Assembly (NCBI GenBank): GCA_016184345.1
Contig: JACPCV010000006.1
Location: forward strand, 1 to 64,000
DNA: 64,000 bases
DNA from: Candidatus Woesearchaeota archaeon
GTDB taxonomy: Archaea > Nanobdellota > Nanobdellia > Woesearchaeales > UBA10216
Direction of reading: 5' to 3'
The notes beneath the pieces are model-generated. The model searched no databases. It was not told the DNA's origin and was given only the letters and a program-made list of their open reading frames with translations. This document shows, in pieces, positions 7,615-16,240 of the stretch (the stretch's first letter is position 1; each line of letters begins with the position of its first letter). The translations under genes and the position numbers were made by a program.

Positions 7615-8206
7615 TTTGGTAACAGAAAAAAGCTGGAAGCTGCTGCAGCAGCTGAAGGGGAAATTCAAATTTGCCCTGATTGGCGGCTGGGCGGTTTATC
7701 TTTTGGCAAGGGCTCAGAAGTCAAAGGACATAGACATAATAGTTGATATGGGCACGTTGCAGCGCATTAAAAACAGTTATGACCTGAGGAAAAATGATGC
7801 CTTGAGAAAGTATGAGATAAAGGTGGATGAGGTTGACGTTGACATTTATGTGCCTTTTTACTCACGCCTTGCAATACCTCTTGAGAAGATTGAGTCAATT
7901 AAGATTGAGGGCTTTGACGTTGCAAGGCCGGAGGAGTTGCTGGTACTGAAGCAAAGCGCTGAAATGGATAGAGGGCACAGTGAAAAGGGTGAAAAAGACA
8001 GGGTGGACATAATGAGCCTGCTGCTGAACTCAGCAGTTGACTTTCACCGCTACAAACAGGTCATTACTGAGAACAAAAAAGCGGAGCTGATAACACGGCT
8101 ACTTGAATTAGTGAGGGGCTTTAATGAGTACAAATATTTTAACATCACGCTGCCGGAATTCAAAAGGAGAAAGCTGAAGCTTGTTGACGAGCTCAGAAAG
8201 CTGTGA
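7598..8206 (+). CDS. AbiEii-like nucleotidyltransferase (putative toxin)
   Basis: GGWAVYLLARAQKSKDIDIIV is the nucleotidyltransferase motif (GG...DxD) found in AbiEii/MNT-type proteins, followed by EVDVDIYV, which supplies the third acidic residue. Length is 202 residues. It starts with GTG at 7598, supported by GGAGGGG at 7584-7590 (7-nt spacing) inside the upstream gene; no nearby ATG fits. Family members transfer nucleotides to tRNA or protein; the target here is unknown. Translation is coupled to the upstream regulator. Confidence 0.65.
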   Translation: MEYWHDLVTEKSWKLLQQLKGKFKFALIGGWAVYLLARAQKSKDIDIIVDMGTLQRIKNSYDLRKNDALRKYEIKVDEVDVDIYVPFYSRLAIPLEKIESIKIEGFDVARPEELLVLKQSAEMDRGHSEKGEKDRVDIMSLLLNSAVDFHRYKQVITENKKAELITRLLELVRGFNEYKYFNITLPEFKRRKLKLVDELRKL

Positions 8207-8248
8207 ATTCCGCAATTCTTTTATAGCCCGCTTCGCCACTTCTATTTC

Positions 8249-9148
8249 ATGAAACACAGCCTAATGGACGACATTGGTGTGCTGCTTTTGAGGCACAGCT
8301 ACACCGTTAAGACACTGACTGGCAGCAGCTTTGACATGGTTGCAAGGAAGGAAAGCCGGGTGCTCTTGATCAAGGTGCTTGAGGACGCCAACAGCATCAC
8401 TGAAGAGTACGCTGAATCCATGAAGAACCTGAGCAGCTACATTGATGCTTCACCGGTTGTTGTTGCTGAGAAGGCAGGCCGCCTGCTTGAAGATGGCGTT
8501 GTTTACTCAAGGTTTGGCGTTTACACGTTCAATTACAGCACGTTCAGCAGCTGCCTTGAGAGCCGCTTCCCGATAATTGTGAGCACCAAAGCCGGGTTCG
8601 CTGCTTCAGTGATTGGAGGGAGGCTGAGGCAGCAGCGCGAGGAAAAGGGGCTCTCTCTTGGCGCAATTGCCAGGAAGGTTGGCGTCTCAAAGAGGATGGT
8701 TGCCAAGTATGAGTCCAGCAGCTCTGATGTCTCGCTCAGGAGCGCCATAGCGCTGAACAGGCTTTTCGGCAGCGAAATCTTTGGCAAGGTGGATATTTTC
8801 AGGGTGGCTAAGGAAACTCTTGGGGTAAAGCCCTCTGTCATAGCGAGGAAATACTATGAGCTGGGGTTTCGTGCAGCGGACACAAGGAAGGCGCCATTTG
8901 ATGTTGTGGCAAAGCTTGAGCGTGAGCTTATACTGACTGAAGTGTCAAAAAGCAAGCCAAACCCGCACCTTGAGTCGCTGCAGCAGCTGCTTGGCGCTGA
9001 TGCGCTCGTGATTCTTGATAAAAACACGGGCAGCGCTGATTACTCGGAGAGAAATAAAAAGAAGCTGCCTTCGCTGCAGAAAAGGGACTTCTTGGGCATC
9101 GGCTCGGCTAAGGAGCTCATTAAGTTCCTGAGGGAGTTTGAGGAGTGA
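8249..9148 (+). CDS. Archaeal HTH-type transcriptional regulator
   Basis: The 299-residue protein contains a cro/C1-type helix-turn-helix: GGRLRQQREEKGLSLGAIARKV followed by GVSKRMVAKYE, around residues 125-160. The N-terminal half, with alternating beta strands (VLLIKVLEDANSITEEYAE), resembles the restriction-endonuclease-like part of the conserved archaeal family of putative HTH regulators. Target genes are unknown. The TATA element tttatagc lies about 26 nt before the ATG, so the mRNA is probably leaderless. Confidence 0.75.
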   Translation: MKHSLMDDIGVLLLRHSYTVKTLTGSSFDMVARKESRVLLIKVLEDANSITEEYAESMKNLSSYIDASPVVVAEKAGRLLEDGVVYSRFGVYTFNYSTFSSCLESRFPIIVSTKAGFAASVIGGRLRQQREEKGLSLGAIARKVGVSKRMVAKYESSSSDVSLRSAIALNRLFGSEIFGKVDIFRVAKETLGVKPSVIARKYYELGFRAADTRKAPFDVVAKLERELILTEVSKSKPNPHLESLQQLLGADALVILDKNTGSADYSERNKKKLPSLQKRDFLGIGSAKELIKFLREFEE

Positions 9149-9196
9149 CGCCTGCTCTAAGAAATATTTATAAAGCTGCATAGTTGCTGCAGCGGC

Positions 9197-11056
9197 ATGG
9201 CAAAAAAGGAGAAAACGGAAATAGAAAAGCTCGTGCCAGACACTTCTGTCATTATTGAAGGCATGGTCAGCAGGAAGGTGAAGGCAGGCGAGATAAGGCC
9301 TGGAACAATCCTGATTCACGAGGCGGTCATTGCCGAACTTGAGCACCAGGCCAACCTTAACAAGACAATAGGGTTTCTAGGCCTTGATGAAATCAAGAGG
9401 CTGAAGGAGCTTTCAGCCGAGTACGGCTTCTCGCTGGAGTTTGCAGGGCTGAGGCCGCACGCTGCCGAGATTAGGCAAGCGAAGCTTGGGGAAATTGACG
9501 CCTTGATCAGGCAGCTTGCCTTTGAGACAGGCAGCACCCTGATGACAGCGGATAAGGTGCAGGCAGAGGTTGCCCAGGCTAAGAATATCCCAACCATCTT
9601 TGTTGAGATTGAGCAGATGCAGCACTCAATCCGGATGGAGTCCTACTTTGACGAGTCAACCATGAGCGTACACCTGCGCGAGAATGTTACTCCAAAGGCA
9701 AAAAAGGGCATGCCGGGAAACTGGACTTTCAAGGAGATTGATGCCAAGCCGCTTTCAAGGGAGGAAGTCAAGGAAATGTCTCGCGAGATTATTGAGGAGG
9801 CTGGCGTTAGGCGTGATGGCTTTGTTGAGCTTGAACGAACCGGATCAACCATAGTCCAGCTTGGCCCTTACAGGATTGTCATCACCCGCCCTCCGTTGTC
9901 AGACGGCTGGGAAATCACTGCCGTAAGGCCTGTGAAGAAGCTTTCCCTTGAGGATTACAACCTTTCTGACAAGCTCACCCACAGGATAAAGGAGCAGGCA
10001 GAGGGCATACTCATTGCCGGCGCTCCAGGCATGGGTAAAAGTACCTTCGCGCAGGCGCTTGCCGAGCATTACGCCTTGCAGGACAAGATTGTGAAGACAG
10101 TAGAGGCGCCAAGGGATTTGCTGCTGCCTGACACGATAACGCAGTATGCAATCAGCCACGGCTCCCCGCAGGAAATCCACGACATCCTGCTGCTGTCGAG
10201 GCCGGACTACACAATCTTTGACGAGATGCGCAACACAGCTGACTTTGAGCTTTTTGCAGACCTCAGGCTCGCCGGGATTGGATTAGCGGGTGTAGTCCAC
10301 GCAACCAACCCGATAGACGCCATCCAGCGCTTTGTCGGGAGGATTGAGCTTGGCGTAATCCCGCAAATAATTGACACTGTAATTTTCATCAAGAACGGCT
10401 TTGTCAGTAAGGTTCTCAGCTTAAACATGACAGTAAAGGTTCCTGAGGGAATGACTGAAGCTGACCTGGCAAGGCCTGTTGTTGTTGTCAATGATTTTGA
10501 GACGGGGAAGCTTGAGTACGAGCTTTACAGCTACGGCGAGGAGACAGTGGTGATTCCTGTCAGCAGCCTTGCCAGGAGCAAGAGCCCGATCCAGCAGTTC
10601 GCTGCCTCCGCATTGGAAGCGAAAATGAAGGAGTATGTAAGCAATGCAAGGGTTGAGATGGTTTCAGACAGGAAGTGCGTTGTTTACGTTCCTGAAAAGG
10701 AAATTGCCAGATTGATTGGCAAGGAGGGCAAGAACATAGCTGCTATTGAGGAAAAGCTCGGTGTCGGAATAGACGTGCAGCCGCTGAGCGCGAAGAAGGC
10801 TGCTGCTGCGGAAGGCGAGGAATCCAATATTGCGTTTGACGCGCAGATTGGCAAGAAGCACGTCGTATTCACTGTTGACAGCATCTTTGCAAACAAGAAC
10901 GTCAACATACTCGTTGATGATGACTATGTCATGAGCGCAAACATCGGCAAGGAGGGCATTTTCAAGATTTCAAGGAAGAATAAGCTGGGCAAGGTAATCA
11001 CGGACGCTGTCAGCTCAGGCTCTGGATTGAAGGTTACGGTTTCTAATCCTGCTTAA
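9197..11056 (+). CDS. PIN-ATPase-KH protein (PINA-like)
   Basis: Three parts can be seen in 619 residues: an N-terminal PIN domain (VPDTSVIIEGM near residue 11, GEIDALIRQLAFE, LMTADK); a PilT/VirB11-like ATPase (Walker A GAPGMGKST near residue 274, Walker B YTIFDEMRN); and a KH domain (VVYVPEKEIARLIGKEGKNI near residue 495). This architecture is the archaeal PINA family, described as a Holliday-junction-processing ATPase in Sulfolobus. A repair or recombination role is thus likely. A TATA box (aaatatttataaag) precedes the start. An exact biochemical role cannot be read from sequence. Confidence 0.85.
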   Translation: MAKKEKTEIEKLVPDTSVIIEGMVSRKVKAGEIRPGTILIHEAVIAELEHQANLNKTIGFLGLDEIKRLKELSAEYGFSLEFAGLRPHAAEIRQAKLGEIDALIRQLAFETGSTLMTADKVQAEVAQAKNIPTIFVEIEQMQHSIRMESYFDESTMSVHLRENVTPKAKKGMPGNWTFKEIDAKPLSREEVKEMSREIIEEAGVRRDGFVELERTGSTIVQLGPYRIVITRPPLSDGWEITAVRPVKKLSLEDYNLSDKLTHRIKEQAEGILIAGAPGMGKSTFAQALAEHYALQDKIVKTVEAPRDLLLPDTITQYAISHGSPQEIHDILLLSRPDYTIFDEMRNTADFELFADLRLAGIGLAGVVHATNPIDAIQRFVGRIELGVIPQIIDTVIFIKNGFVSKVLSLNMTVKVPEGMTEADLARPVVVVNDFETGKLEYELYSYGEETVVIPVSSLARSKSPIQQFAASALEAKMKEYVSNARVEMVSDRKCVVYVPEKEIARLIGKEGKNIAAIEEKLGVGIDVQPLSAKKAAAAEGEESNIAFDAQIGKKHVVFTVDSIFANKNVNILVDDDYVMSANIGKEGIFKISRKNKLGKVITDAVSSGSGLKVTVSNPA

Positions 11057-11096
11057 AGGGAAATATTTATATTGCCGCTGCAAGAGTCTAAGCGCA

Positions 11097-12410
11097 ATGC
11101 TCGACATCAGGTTCATAAAGGCAAATCCCGCCCTTGTTAAGAAAGACCTTGAGAAAAGGAGGGACAAGGAGAAGGTTCCCTGGGTTTCTGAAGTGGTTGA
11201 GAAGCATGAGGAGTGGAAAGCCCTGAAGGAGAAATGGGAAAAGCTCCGCCACAGCCGCAACACTATAAGCCAGGAAATCAACCAGCTCAAGAAGCAGGGC
11301 AAGGACATTTCTGCCAAGCTGAAAGAGGTGAGGGAGCTTCCGCAGAAGATTGCAGCAGCAGAGGAAAAGCTTCTCAAGGTTGAAGAAAGAGTCAGCTTTA
11401 TCCTGCAGCGATTGCCAAATGTTCTTCATGAGTCAGTGCCTGTTGGCAAGGACGACACTGAAAACAGGGAAGTCAGGAAGTGGGGCGCTGTAAAGAAGCA
11501 GCTGTTTGAGCTTAAGAGCCACGGCGAGTTCCTTGAGGGGCTTGGCCTTGCTGACTTTGAGAGGGCAACGAAGATCTCAGGAGCTGGCTTCTATTTCATC
11601 AAAGGCGATTTGGTAAAGCTGGAGCTTGCCCTTGTTAATTTTGTCACAGCAGCCATGGAAAAGAAGGGCTTCACTTTAATCCAGCCTCCCTTGATAATGC
11701 AGCGGAAGCCGTACGAGGGCGTTGTTGCATTGGCTGATTTTGAGAACGTCATGTACAGAATCAGCGACAACGGCGACAAGAAATCAAACGAGAATGAGAA
11801 GGAAAGCAACTATCTTATCGCTACCTCCGAGCACCCTCTTGCTGCGATGATGATGAATGAAACCCTTGACGAATCGCAGCTTCCGCTGAAGTTTTGCGGA
11901 ATCAGCAGCTGCTTCAGGAGGGAAATAGGCAGCCACGGCGTTGACACGCGAGGGTTGTTCCGAGTCCATCAATTCAACAAGGTCGAGCAGTTCGTCTTTT
12001 GCAAACCGGAAGATAGCTGGAAGCTGCACGAGGAGCTCCTGAAGAATGCTGAGGAAATCCTGCAGCAGCTGAAAATTCCTTACAGGATTGTCAACATCTG
12101 CACAGGGGACATCGGCACAGTGGCTGCAAAGAAGTACGACATTGAGGCATGGTTCCCTAGGCAGGACGCTTACCGGGAGGTTGTGAGCTGCAGCAACTGC
12201 ACCTCCTACCAGGCAGCTTCATTAAACATCCGCTACAATAACAGCAAAAGCGGCGAAAAGGAATTTGTCCACACCTTGAACTGCACTGCAGCAGCCACGA
12301 GCAGGATGCTCGCAGCCATTGTTGAGAACTTCCAGAACAAGGACAGAACAATAACAGTGCCTGAAGTTCTGGTGCCGTATGTTGGGAAGAAGTTTATAGT
12401 AAAGAAGTAA
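11097..12410 (+). CDS. serS: Seryl-tRNA synthetase
   Basis: The 437-residue protein starts MLDIRFIKANPALVKKDLEKR, the typical coiled-coil tRNA-binding arm of SerRS. Class II motifs are present: motif 2 FRREIGSHGVDTRGLFRVHQF and a motif 3 region ending TSRMLAAIVENFQ. It charges tRNA-Ser (and tRNA-Sec where present). This is the common bacterial/archaeal-type SerRS and not the rare methanogen form. TATA aatatttatatt lies about 28 nt upstream, so translation is probably leaderless. Gene order with Cdc6 downstream shows nothing functional. Confidence 0.93.
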   Translation: MLDIRFIKANPALVKKDLEKRRDKEKVPWVSEVVEKHEEWKALKEKWEKLRHSRNTISQEINQLKKQGKDISAKLKEVRELPQKIAAAEEKLLKVEERVSFILQRLPNVLHESVPVGKDDTENREVRKWGAVKKQLFELKSHGEFLEGLGLADFERATKISGAGFYFIKGDLVKLELALVNFVTAAMEKKGFTLIQPPLIMQRKPYEGVVALADFENVMYRISDNGDKKSNENEKESNYLIATSEHPLAAMMMNETLDESQLPLKFCGISSCFRREIGSHGVDTRGLFRVHQFNKVEQFVFCKPEDSWKLHEELLKNAEEILQQLKIPYRIVNICTGDIGTVAAKKYDIEAWFPRQDAYREVVSCSNCTSYQAASLNIRYNNSKSGEKEFVHTLNCTAAATSRMLAAIVENFQNKDRTITVPEVLVPYVGKKFIVKK

Positions 12411-12530
12411 GCTGTTTCTTAACTGAATTCAAAGGGCAGCAGTAAGGGTACGTTCCTATGCGTCAAGCCTGTAAAGGCGTGCCGCCAGTGCACAACAAAC
12501 TATTTAAACCTTCCAGCCGCTCTGGATTGC

Positions 12531-13598
12531 ATGGCCTTTTTTGGCAACAGCGGCAGTGGGGAATCCTTTTTCAGAAACCCGATGGGCTTGGACTACGATT
12601 ACCAGCCGAAGCTTGTGAAATACAGGGAGGGCGAGATGAAGCAGATAGCTGCTGCGATGAGGCCGCTTTTCCAGAAGCGCAGCGGCAGGAATGTCTTCAT
12701 TTTTGGGCCGTCAGGAGTTGGAAAAACTGTTGCGGTAAGAAATCTGCTGCAGGAACTGGAGCAGGAAACAGATGACATTGCCCTGTTTTACATCAACTGC
12801 TGGAAGTGCGACACCACTTTCAAGATTCTTCTTGAGATGTGTAGCGTTATCGGCTACAAGTTCACCCAGAATAAGAGGGGTGATGAGCTTTTTGACATTG
12901 TAAAGAAGGATATCAACAAGAAAGCAGCTGTGTTTGTGTTTGACGAGGTTGACAAGCTGGGTGATATTGACTTCCTTTACAATGTAATTGAAGAGGTTTT
13001 TAACAAATCCCTTATTCTCATAACAAACCACAAGGACTGGGTTGCAGAGCTTGACACAAGGATAAAGTCGAGGCTGACAGCAGAGCTTCTGGAGTTCAGG
13101 CCGTACAACCTGACAGAAACAAGGGGAGTGCTGCAGCAGCGGCTGGAGTTTGTGTTCGCTCCTGATGTGTGGGAGGATGCTGCGTTTGAGTCAGTGGTGC
13201 AAAAGTCTTCCGTAATGCAGGACATCCGCTCCGGGCTTTACCTGATGAAGGAGGCCGCTAATGTGGCTGAGGAGAGGAATTCTAACAGGATAACAGCGGC
13301 AGATGTTGCTGTTGCGATGAAAAAGCTTGAGGAGTTCAGCATCAAGAAAACAGACGAGCTTGAGGACGAGACCAGATTCATACTGAACATCGTCAAGAAG
13401 AACAGCGGGAAGAAGATTGGGGAAATCTATGACGCTTATAAGGAAGCAGGGGGCAACATGGTTTACAAGACGTTCCAGCGCCGCATAACAAAGCTTGAGG
13501 ACGACCGCTTTATCGCAGCAGAGAAAGTAGTTGGCGGCAGCGGCGGCAGCACAACCCTACTGAAGTTTGGCCAGGAGAAGAAGCTTACGGAGTTCTAG
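12531..13598 (+). CDS. cdc6: Orc1/Cdc6 replication initiator
   Basis: AAA+ ATPase: Walker A FGPSGVGKT near residue 58, Walker B VFVFDEVDKLG near residue 125, sensor ITNHKDW, followed by a C-terminal winged helix (KIGEIYDAYKEAGG... FQRRITKLEDDRFI). At 355 residues it is a compact member of the archaeal Orc1/Cdc6 family, which binds origins and loads MCM. The TATA box ctatttaaac precedes the ATG by about 27 nt. The 120 bp upstream were inspected for origin-recognition repeats or an AT-rich unwinding element; neither is evident. Confidence 0.88.
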   Translation: MAFFGNSGSGESFFRNPMGLDYDYQPKLVKYREGEMKQIAAAMRPLFQKRSGRNVFIFGPSGVGKTVAVRNLLQELEQETDDIALFYINCWKCDTTFKILLEMCSVIGYKFTQNKRGDELFDIVKKDINKKAAVFVFDEVDKLGDIDFLYNVIEEVFNKSLILITNHKDWVAELDTRIKSRLTAELLEFRPYNLTETRGVLQQRLEFVFAPDVWEDAAFESVVQKSSVMQDIRSGLYLMKEAANVAEERNSNRITAADVAVAMKKLEEFSIKKTDELEDETRFILNIVKKNSGKKIGEIYDAYKEAGGNMVYKTFQRRITKLEDDRFIAAEKVVGGSGGSTTLLKFGQEKKLTEF

Positions 13599-13639
13599 GC
13601 GTTATTTGGCTTGCCTTATACTGGCAGCAAAACCTGCAG

Positions 13640-13873
13640 TTGGCTGACAAAGGTCATGCTCCGATGACTACAGTGCAGTTCGCTGAAGGACTTGTTGACT
13701 ATGTGCGCCCAGAGGCAGCTCTGAATGCTGCCGTTGAGGCAAGCTGCATACTCGCAATGGTTGCTGCTGTGAGACCAAAGCTTGAGGCCGCCGGAAACAT
13801 AAATGCTGTTTCAGGCAACGGTTCATACGGCACTGAGCATGAGCAGGTTCGTGGTGCCGCTGCCAGGGCATAA
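13640..13873 (+). CDS. Small hypothetical protein, Ala-rich
   Basis: A 77-codon frame with a TTG at 13640, or an in-frame ATG at 13664. A weak TATA-like ccttatac at 13613-13620 sits about 25 nt before the TTG. The product is rich in Ala and Val (AALNAAVEASCILAMVAAV), helical, with no recognised motif. It is followed by T-rich sequence that could end transcription. The frame may be spurious; it is listed because it fills the gap between cdc6 and the next gene. Confidence 0.35.
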   Translation: MADKGHAPMTTVQFAEGLVDYVRPEAALNAAVEASCILAMVAAVRPKLEAAGNINAVSGNGSYGTEHEQVRGAAARA

Positions 13874-13903
13874 TTTTTATTCTTTGATTTTTTCTTAGTT
13901 TTT

Positions 13904-14509
13904 ATGCTATTTGGGAGGGTTTACAAGGTGACACAGGAACAACAAGGGGATGCCGCCGGGAAGAAAGCGAGTGTGCAGGAGAAAGCCAGTGCTGGAGTGT
14001 TTGCCTTAATGGCAGGCGCTGCAGGGCTGTACTTTTTGCTTGGCTGGGCTGGCTCTTTGGTGACTGAAAGCAATTACGTCAGGCTTAACCCTCCAATTGC
14101 TATTGAGGGCAAAGTTGTCCGTTATGAGGAAAGGCATCCTATGAGGGGCTTCTGGAGGTACTTTCCATTCATTGACAAAGATGGTGTGGGTGTAACTACT
14201 GTAACAGAGCCCGGAGGAAGTCTTGTTGCCAGGCTTACTGATAACGACAGCAACGGAGAAATAGGCAATGGCGATGTGGTTGAAGTGTTTGAGAGCATAG
14301 ATGGCATCAGCGGCGCAGTAACTTACCACAACGACAAAGCCGTTGATAGCGACGGCAAGACGGAGTTTAAAGAGCCATCAACTGTTTTACAAGCAAAAGT
14401 ATTGAAAGCTGGAAAATTGGAGCGCGCAAAGTGGGACAGCTGGCTGCAACAAAATTCTCCAGCAATAAAAGCAAAGCTGCAGGAGCAATATCAGCAGCAG
14501 GGAAAGTAA
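13904..14509 (+). CDS. Single-pass membrane protein of unknown function
   Basis: The 201-residue product has one clear membrane helix (ALMAGAAGLYFLLGWAGSLV, residues about 35-54) followed by a soluble, beta-rich domain of about 145 residues with conserved-looking acidic turns (DNDSNGEIGNGD). It would be anchored with the large domain probably outside. TATA ataatttttatt is about 28 nt before the ATG. No family was recognised. It converges with the acylphosphatase gene with a 2-nt gap. Confidence 0.55.
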   Translation: MLFGRVYKVTQEQQGDAAGKKASVQEKASAGVFALMAGAAGLYFLLGWAGSLVTESNYVRLNPPIAIEGKVVRYEERHPMRGFWRYFPFIDKDGVGVTTVTEPGGSLVARLTDNDSNGEIGNGDVVEVFESIDGISGAVTYHNDKAVDSDGKTEFKEPSTVLQAKVLKAGKLERAKWDSWLQQNSPAIKAKLQEQYQQQGK

Positions 14510-14511
14510 GT

Positions 14512-14793
14512 TTAAGAGTACCTAATGTCAAAGCCGTCGAACTCGCCAGTAGCCGGCTCTTCTTTCATGTCAACGTCAGTAATGAACGCCATTAAAGGGC
14601 CTTTCCTGAACTTTCGCTCAAATTCCTTCAGCTGCCTTTCCTCTCCTTCTGCAACTATCTCGACATTGCCGTCTTTCAGGTTGCGCGCAAAGCCCGAAAC
14701 CCCAAGGGCTTCAGCTTCCCTCCTGCAGAATTCCCTGTAGAATACTCCTTGGACTTTGCCCTTCACGATTGCACGAATTCTTTTTGATGCCAT
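14512..14793 (-). CDS. acyP: Acylphosphatase
   Basis: The 93-residue protein is the normal size for acylphosphatase and carries both signatures: KGKVQGVFYREFCRREA, with the phosphate-binding arginine in FYREF, and GFARNLKDGNVEIVAEG, with the catalytic asparagine in NLKDG. It hydrolyses carboxyl-phosphate bonds such as acetyl or carbamoyl phosphate in the cytoplasm. The start MASKRIRAI fits the family. Confidence 0.92.
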   Translation of the reverse strand: MASKRIRAIVKGKVQGVFYREFCRREAEALGVSGFARNLKDGNVEIVAEGEERQLKEFERKFRKGPLMAFITDVDMKEEPATGEFDGFDIRYS

Positions 14794-14911
14794 TTTGGTT
14801 TGTTGGCATATCCTATTTGGTGTTTTAAATGTTGCGGTGGCTGGCAGCAGGCTCGAGGATGTTGAATATTCGGTAAATATTTATAGTCAAAACGCTATAA
14901 GGAGCTTGTTA

Positions 14912-15061
14912 ATGTTGGCTAAGGGTGGGGGAATGGAAATAGCAACTTGTGTAAGCTGCGGGATGGAAATTGAAAGAAGCTCGCACTACATGAACTTGTG
15001 CAGGGAGTGTGAGCGCTCCATGAGTGAGGAGGAAATTTTTGCCATTATGGATGCCAGGTAA
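14912..15061 (+). CDS. Small zinc-ribbon protein
   Basis: A 49-residue protein with two CxxC knuckles (CVSCGMEIE and CREC) separated by about 17 residues, typical of the tiny zinc-ribbon proteins abundant in DPANN archaea. The ATG at 14912 has an SD-like AAGGAG at 14899-14904 and a TATA box (aatatttatag, near 14875-14885) about 30 nt upstream. An in-frame extension to 14756 is ignored, as it would cross that promoter. A nucleic-acid or protein-binding role is likely but unspecified. Confidence 0.6.
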   Translation: MLAKGGGMEIATCVSCGMEIERSSHYMNLCRECERSMSEEEIFAIMDAR

Positions 15062-15081
15062 GCCTGCAGGGGGTGGTACCG

Positions 15082-15300
15082 ATGGGGGACGAGCTTTTCA
15101 GGAAGATAGAGAACAGGCTTTTGAGGGGAAAGGCCTTGATGGATAACATTGCCAGCCGGAAAGATAGCAGTGCGCAGCAGCAGACTAGCCTAGAGCTTTT
15201 CGTACAGAGGCGTTACAGCGTGCCTGAAAGGCCTGACGTGGAAATTGAAAGGCATGTGTGGGCTTTGCGCGGCAGGGAGAAAAGGCTGGCTACAGTTTAA
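15082..15300 (+). CDS. Small hypothetical protein
   Basis: A 72-residue charged, mostly helical protein (MGDELFRKIENRLLRGKALMDN). The ATG at 15082 lies 6 nt after GGGGGTG, an SD site, and 20 nt after the zinc-ribbon gene, so the two probably share an mRNA. No motif was recognised. A GTG at 15073 is an alternative start. Confidence 0.5.
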   Translation: MGDELFRKIENRLLRGKALMDNIASRKDSSAQQQTSLELFVQRRYSVPERPDVEIERHVWALRGREKRLATV

Positions 15301-15338
15301 CGGCAAAGTATAAATATGGCTTTATGGAATTCTTGCTT

Positions 15339-15560
15339 ATGAACAAGTGGCTTGCTGGCCTCATAATCGTGGCAGTTGGGCTGCCTTTGCTTATGTTTGC
15401 CGGGAACCTGAATTCTGATGCCTCTGAGGCAGAACGTGCAGATGCCGCTGTTCAGGTTGAGCCAGCAACAGGCAGTTACAATAACAATGCCTCTTCAGTC
15501 AGCCCGCAGCAGGCAGTGGGGAATAACGCTTCGGAGGTTGTGGCTGAAAAAGAAGAATAA
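15339..15560 (+). CDS. Small exported or membrane-anchored protein
   Basis: A 73-residue product: MNKWLAGLIIVAVGLPLLMFAG is a membrane helix or signal peptide, followed by a Ser/Asn/Ala-rich, presumably disordered tail with N-x-S sites. The ATG at 15339 is favoured over 15324 because TATA agtataaatat (15306-15316) is about 27 nt upstream of it. No family recognised. Confidence 0.5.
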   Translation: MNKWLAGLIIVAVGLPLLMFAGNLNSDASEAERADAAVQVEPATGSYNNNASSVSPQQAVGNNASEVVAEKEE

Positions 15561-15613
15561 AAACAAAAAAAGAAAACTCATCTAGAACTTTAGACGCGAA
15601 TAACTAGTAATTA

Positions 15614-15757
15614 TTATCGTCTTGGTGTTCTGTGCTTTGCGTAGCAGTCCCTGCAATATACAGGCCTGCCCTCGGCTGGCTTGAATGGCACCTCAGACTG
15701 TGCTCCGCATTCAGAGCAAGTGATGGTGTTCATTTCCCTAGGTCCAAATCCTGGCAT
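15614..15757 (-). CDS. CxxC-type zinc-ribbon micro-protein
   Basis: A 47-residue gene: MPGFGPREMNTITCSECGAQ, then VPFKPAEGRPVYCRDCYAKH and a basic tail. CSEC and CRDC bind one zinc. Proteins of this form, with the (E)VPFKPxxGRPVYCRxC signature, are widespread in DPANN archaea and candidate-phyla bacteria; their function is unknown. On the minus strand a TATA-like aaatataagg lies about 29 nt upstream of the ATG at 15757. Stop TAA at 15614. Confidence 0.8.
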   Translation of the reverse strand: MPGFGPREMNTITCSECGAQSEVPFKPAEGRPVYCRDCYAKHRTPRR

Positions 15758-16027
15758 ATTCTATGCACCTACTATTGCTATATTCCTTATATTTCTATAA
15801 TTCCTATAGCTATTACTTCTCTACACGGCCCCCACTATACTTCTGTGAGAAATCCTGTATGCACTTAAGAGGTCTTTTCGAGTATATAAAGGTATGCAAT
15901 TTGCACTTTCACCCGAAAGTGGTGTTTTCCCACTGGACACTGGACAGATGCCCGGCTAGGGTATTTAAAGGGGTAATGCTCGTTTTTTGATTGACCTTTT
16001 TAGTAAAAAGGTCATGAGGTGATAAAA
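15758..16027. other. Intergenic region with two promoters and hairpins
   Basis: No supported gene. It holds the promoter of the zinc-ribbon gene (minus strand), a plus-strand TATA (gagtatataaagg, 15879-15891), a small hairpin CACTTTC/GAAAGTG at 15903-15920, a second TATA (gtatttaaagg, 15961-15971), and the palindrome at 15992-16014. The first TATA could start a short RNA near 15912; no reading frame of useful length follows it. Confidence 0.4.
15983..16016 (+). repeat. Palindromic element E1 (leader of small ORF)
   Basis: TTTTTTGAT is followed by TGACCTTTTT-agt-AAAAAGGTCA, a perfect 10-bp stem with a 3-nt loop (15992-16014), then TG. Copies with the same flanks occur at 39156-39237, 30435-30470 and, diverged, 62874-62920. 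Here it lies directly before an SD (GAGGTG, 16016-16021), in the untranslated leader of the next ORF. Confidence 0.75.
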
Positions 16028-16240
16028 ATGGGTTTGCCAACATTGTTCAGCGTAGGTATGGTCAACGAGCTTTTTTTCAGGCATATCAAGGAGCTTAGCG
16101 TCCGCAGCCTCAAGGAGCTCAGGGAGGGCAACAAAAGGCCTGAGCTTAGGCTTGTAAGGGGATTTGGGAGCTTTGCTGAGTTACAGTCCACCACTCGACT
16201 TTCTTCGCCGGATAGGCGAAGAATGTCAGCTCTAAGCTGA
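16028..16240 (+). CDS. Small hypothetical protein ending in hairpin repeats
   Basis: The 70-codon frame starts with ATG 6 nt after SD GAGGTG. The first 50 residues are helical and charged (MVNELFFRHIKELSVRSLKE). The last residues (LSSPDRRRMSALS) are encoded by two perfect hairpins at 16201-16242, so the original C-terminus may have been replaced by a repeat insertion. TATA gtatttaaagg at 15961-15971 drives it, giving a leader of about 35 nt that contains element E1. No family recognised. Confidence 0.4.
   Translation: MGLPTLFSVGMVNELFFRHIKELSVRSLKELREGNKRPELRLVRGFGSFAELQSTTRLSSPDRRRMSALS

Noticed and set aside
12411..12530. Replication origin next to cdc6
   Set aside because: Archaeal origins often lie here, but the 120 bp have no repeated origin-recognition boxes and no AT-rich unwinding segment.
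12458..12775. 105-codon frame overlapping the start of cdc6
   Set aside because: It reads cdc6 in another frame, has no well-placed promoter, and shows Arg/Cys/Gln-rich shadow composition.
15983..16016. Palindrome E1 as a simple transcription terminator
   Set aside because: It lies between promoter and start of a gene, and its flanks recur at three other loci, including a coding sequence and a tRNA intron.
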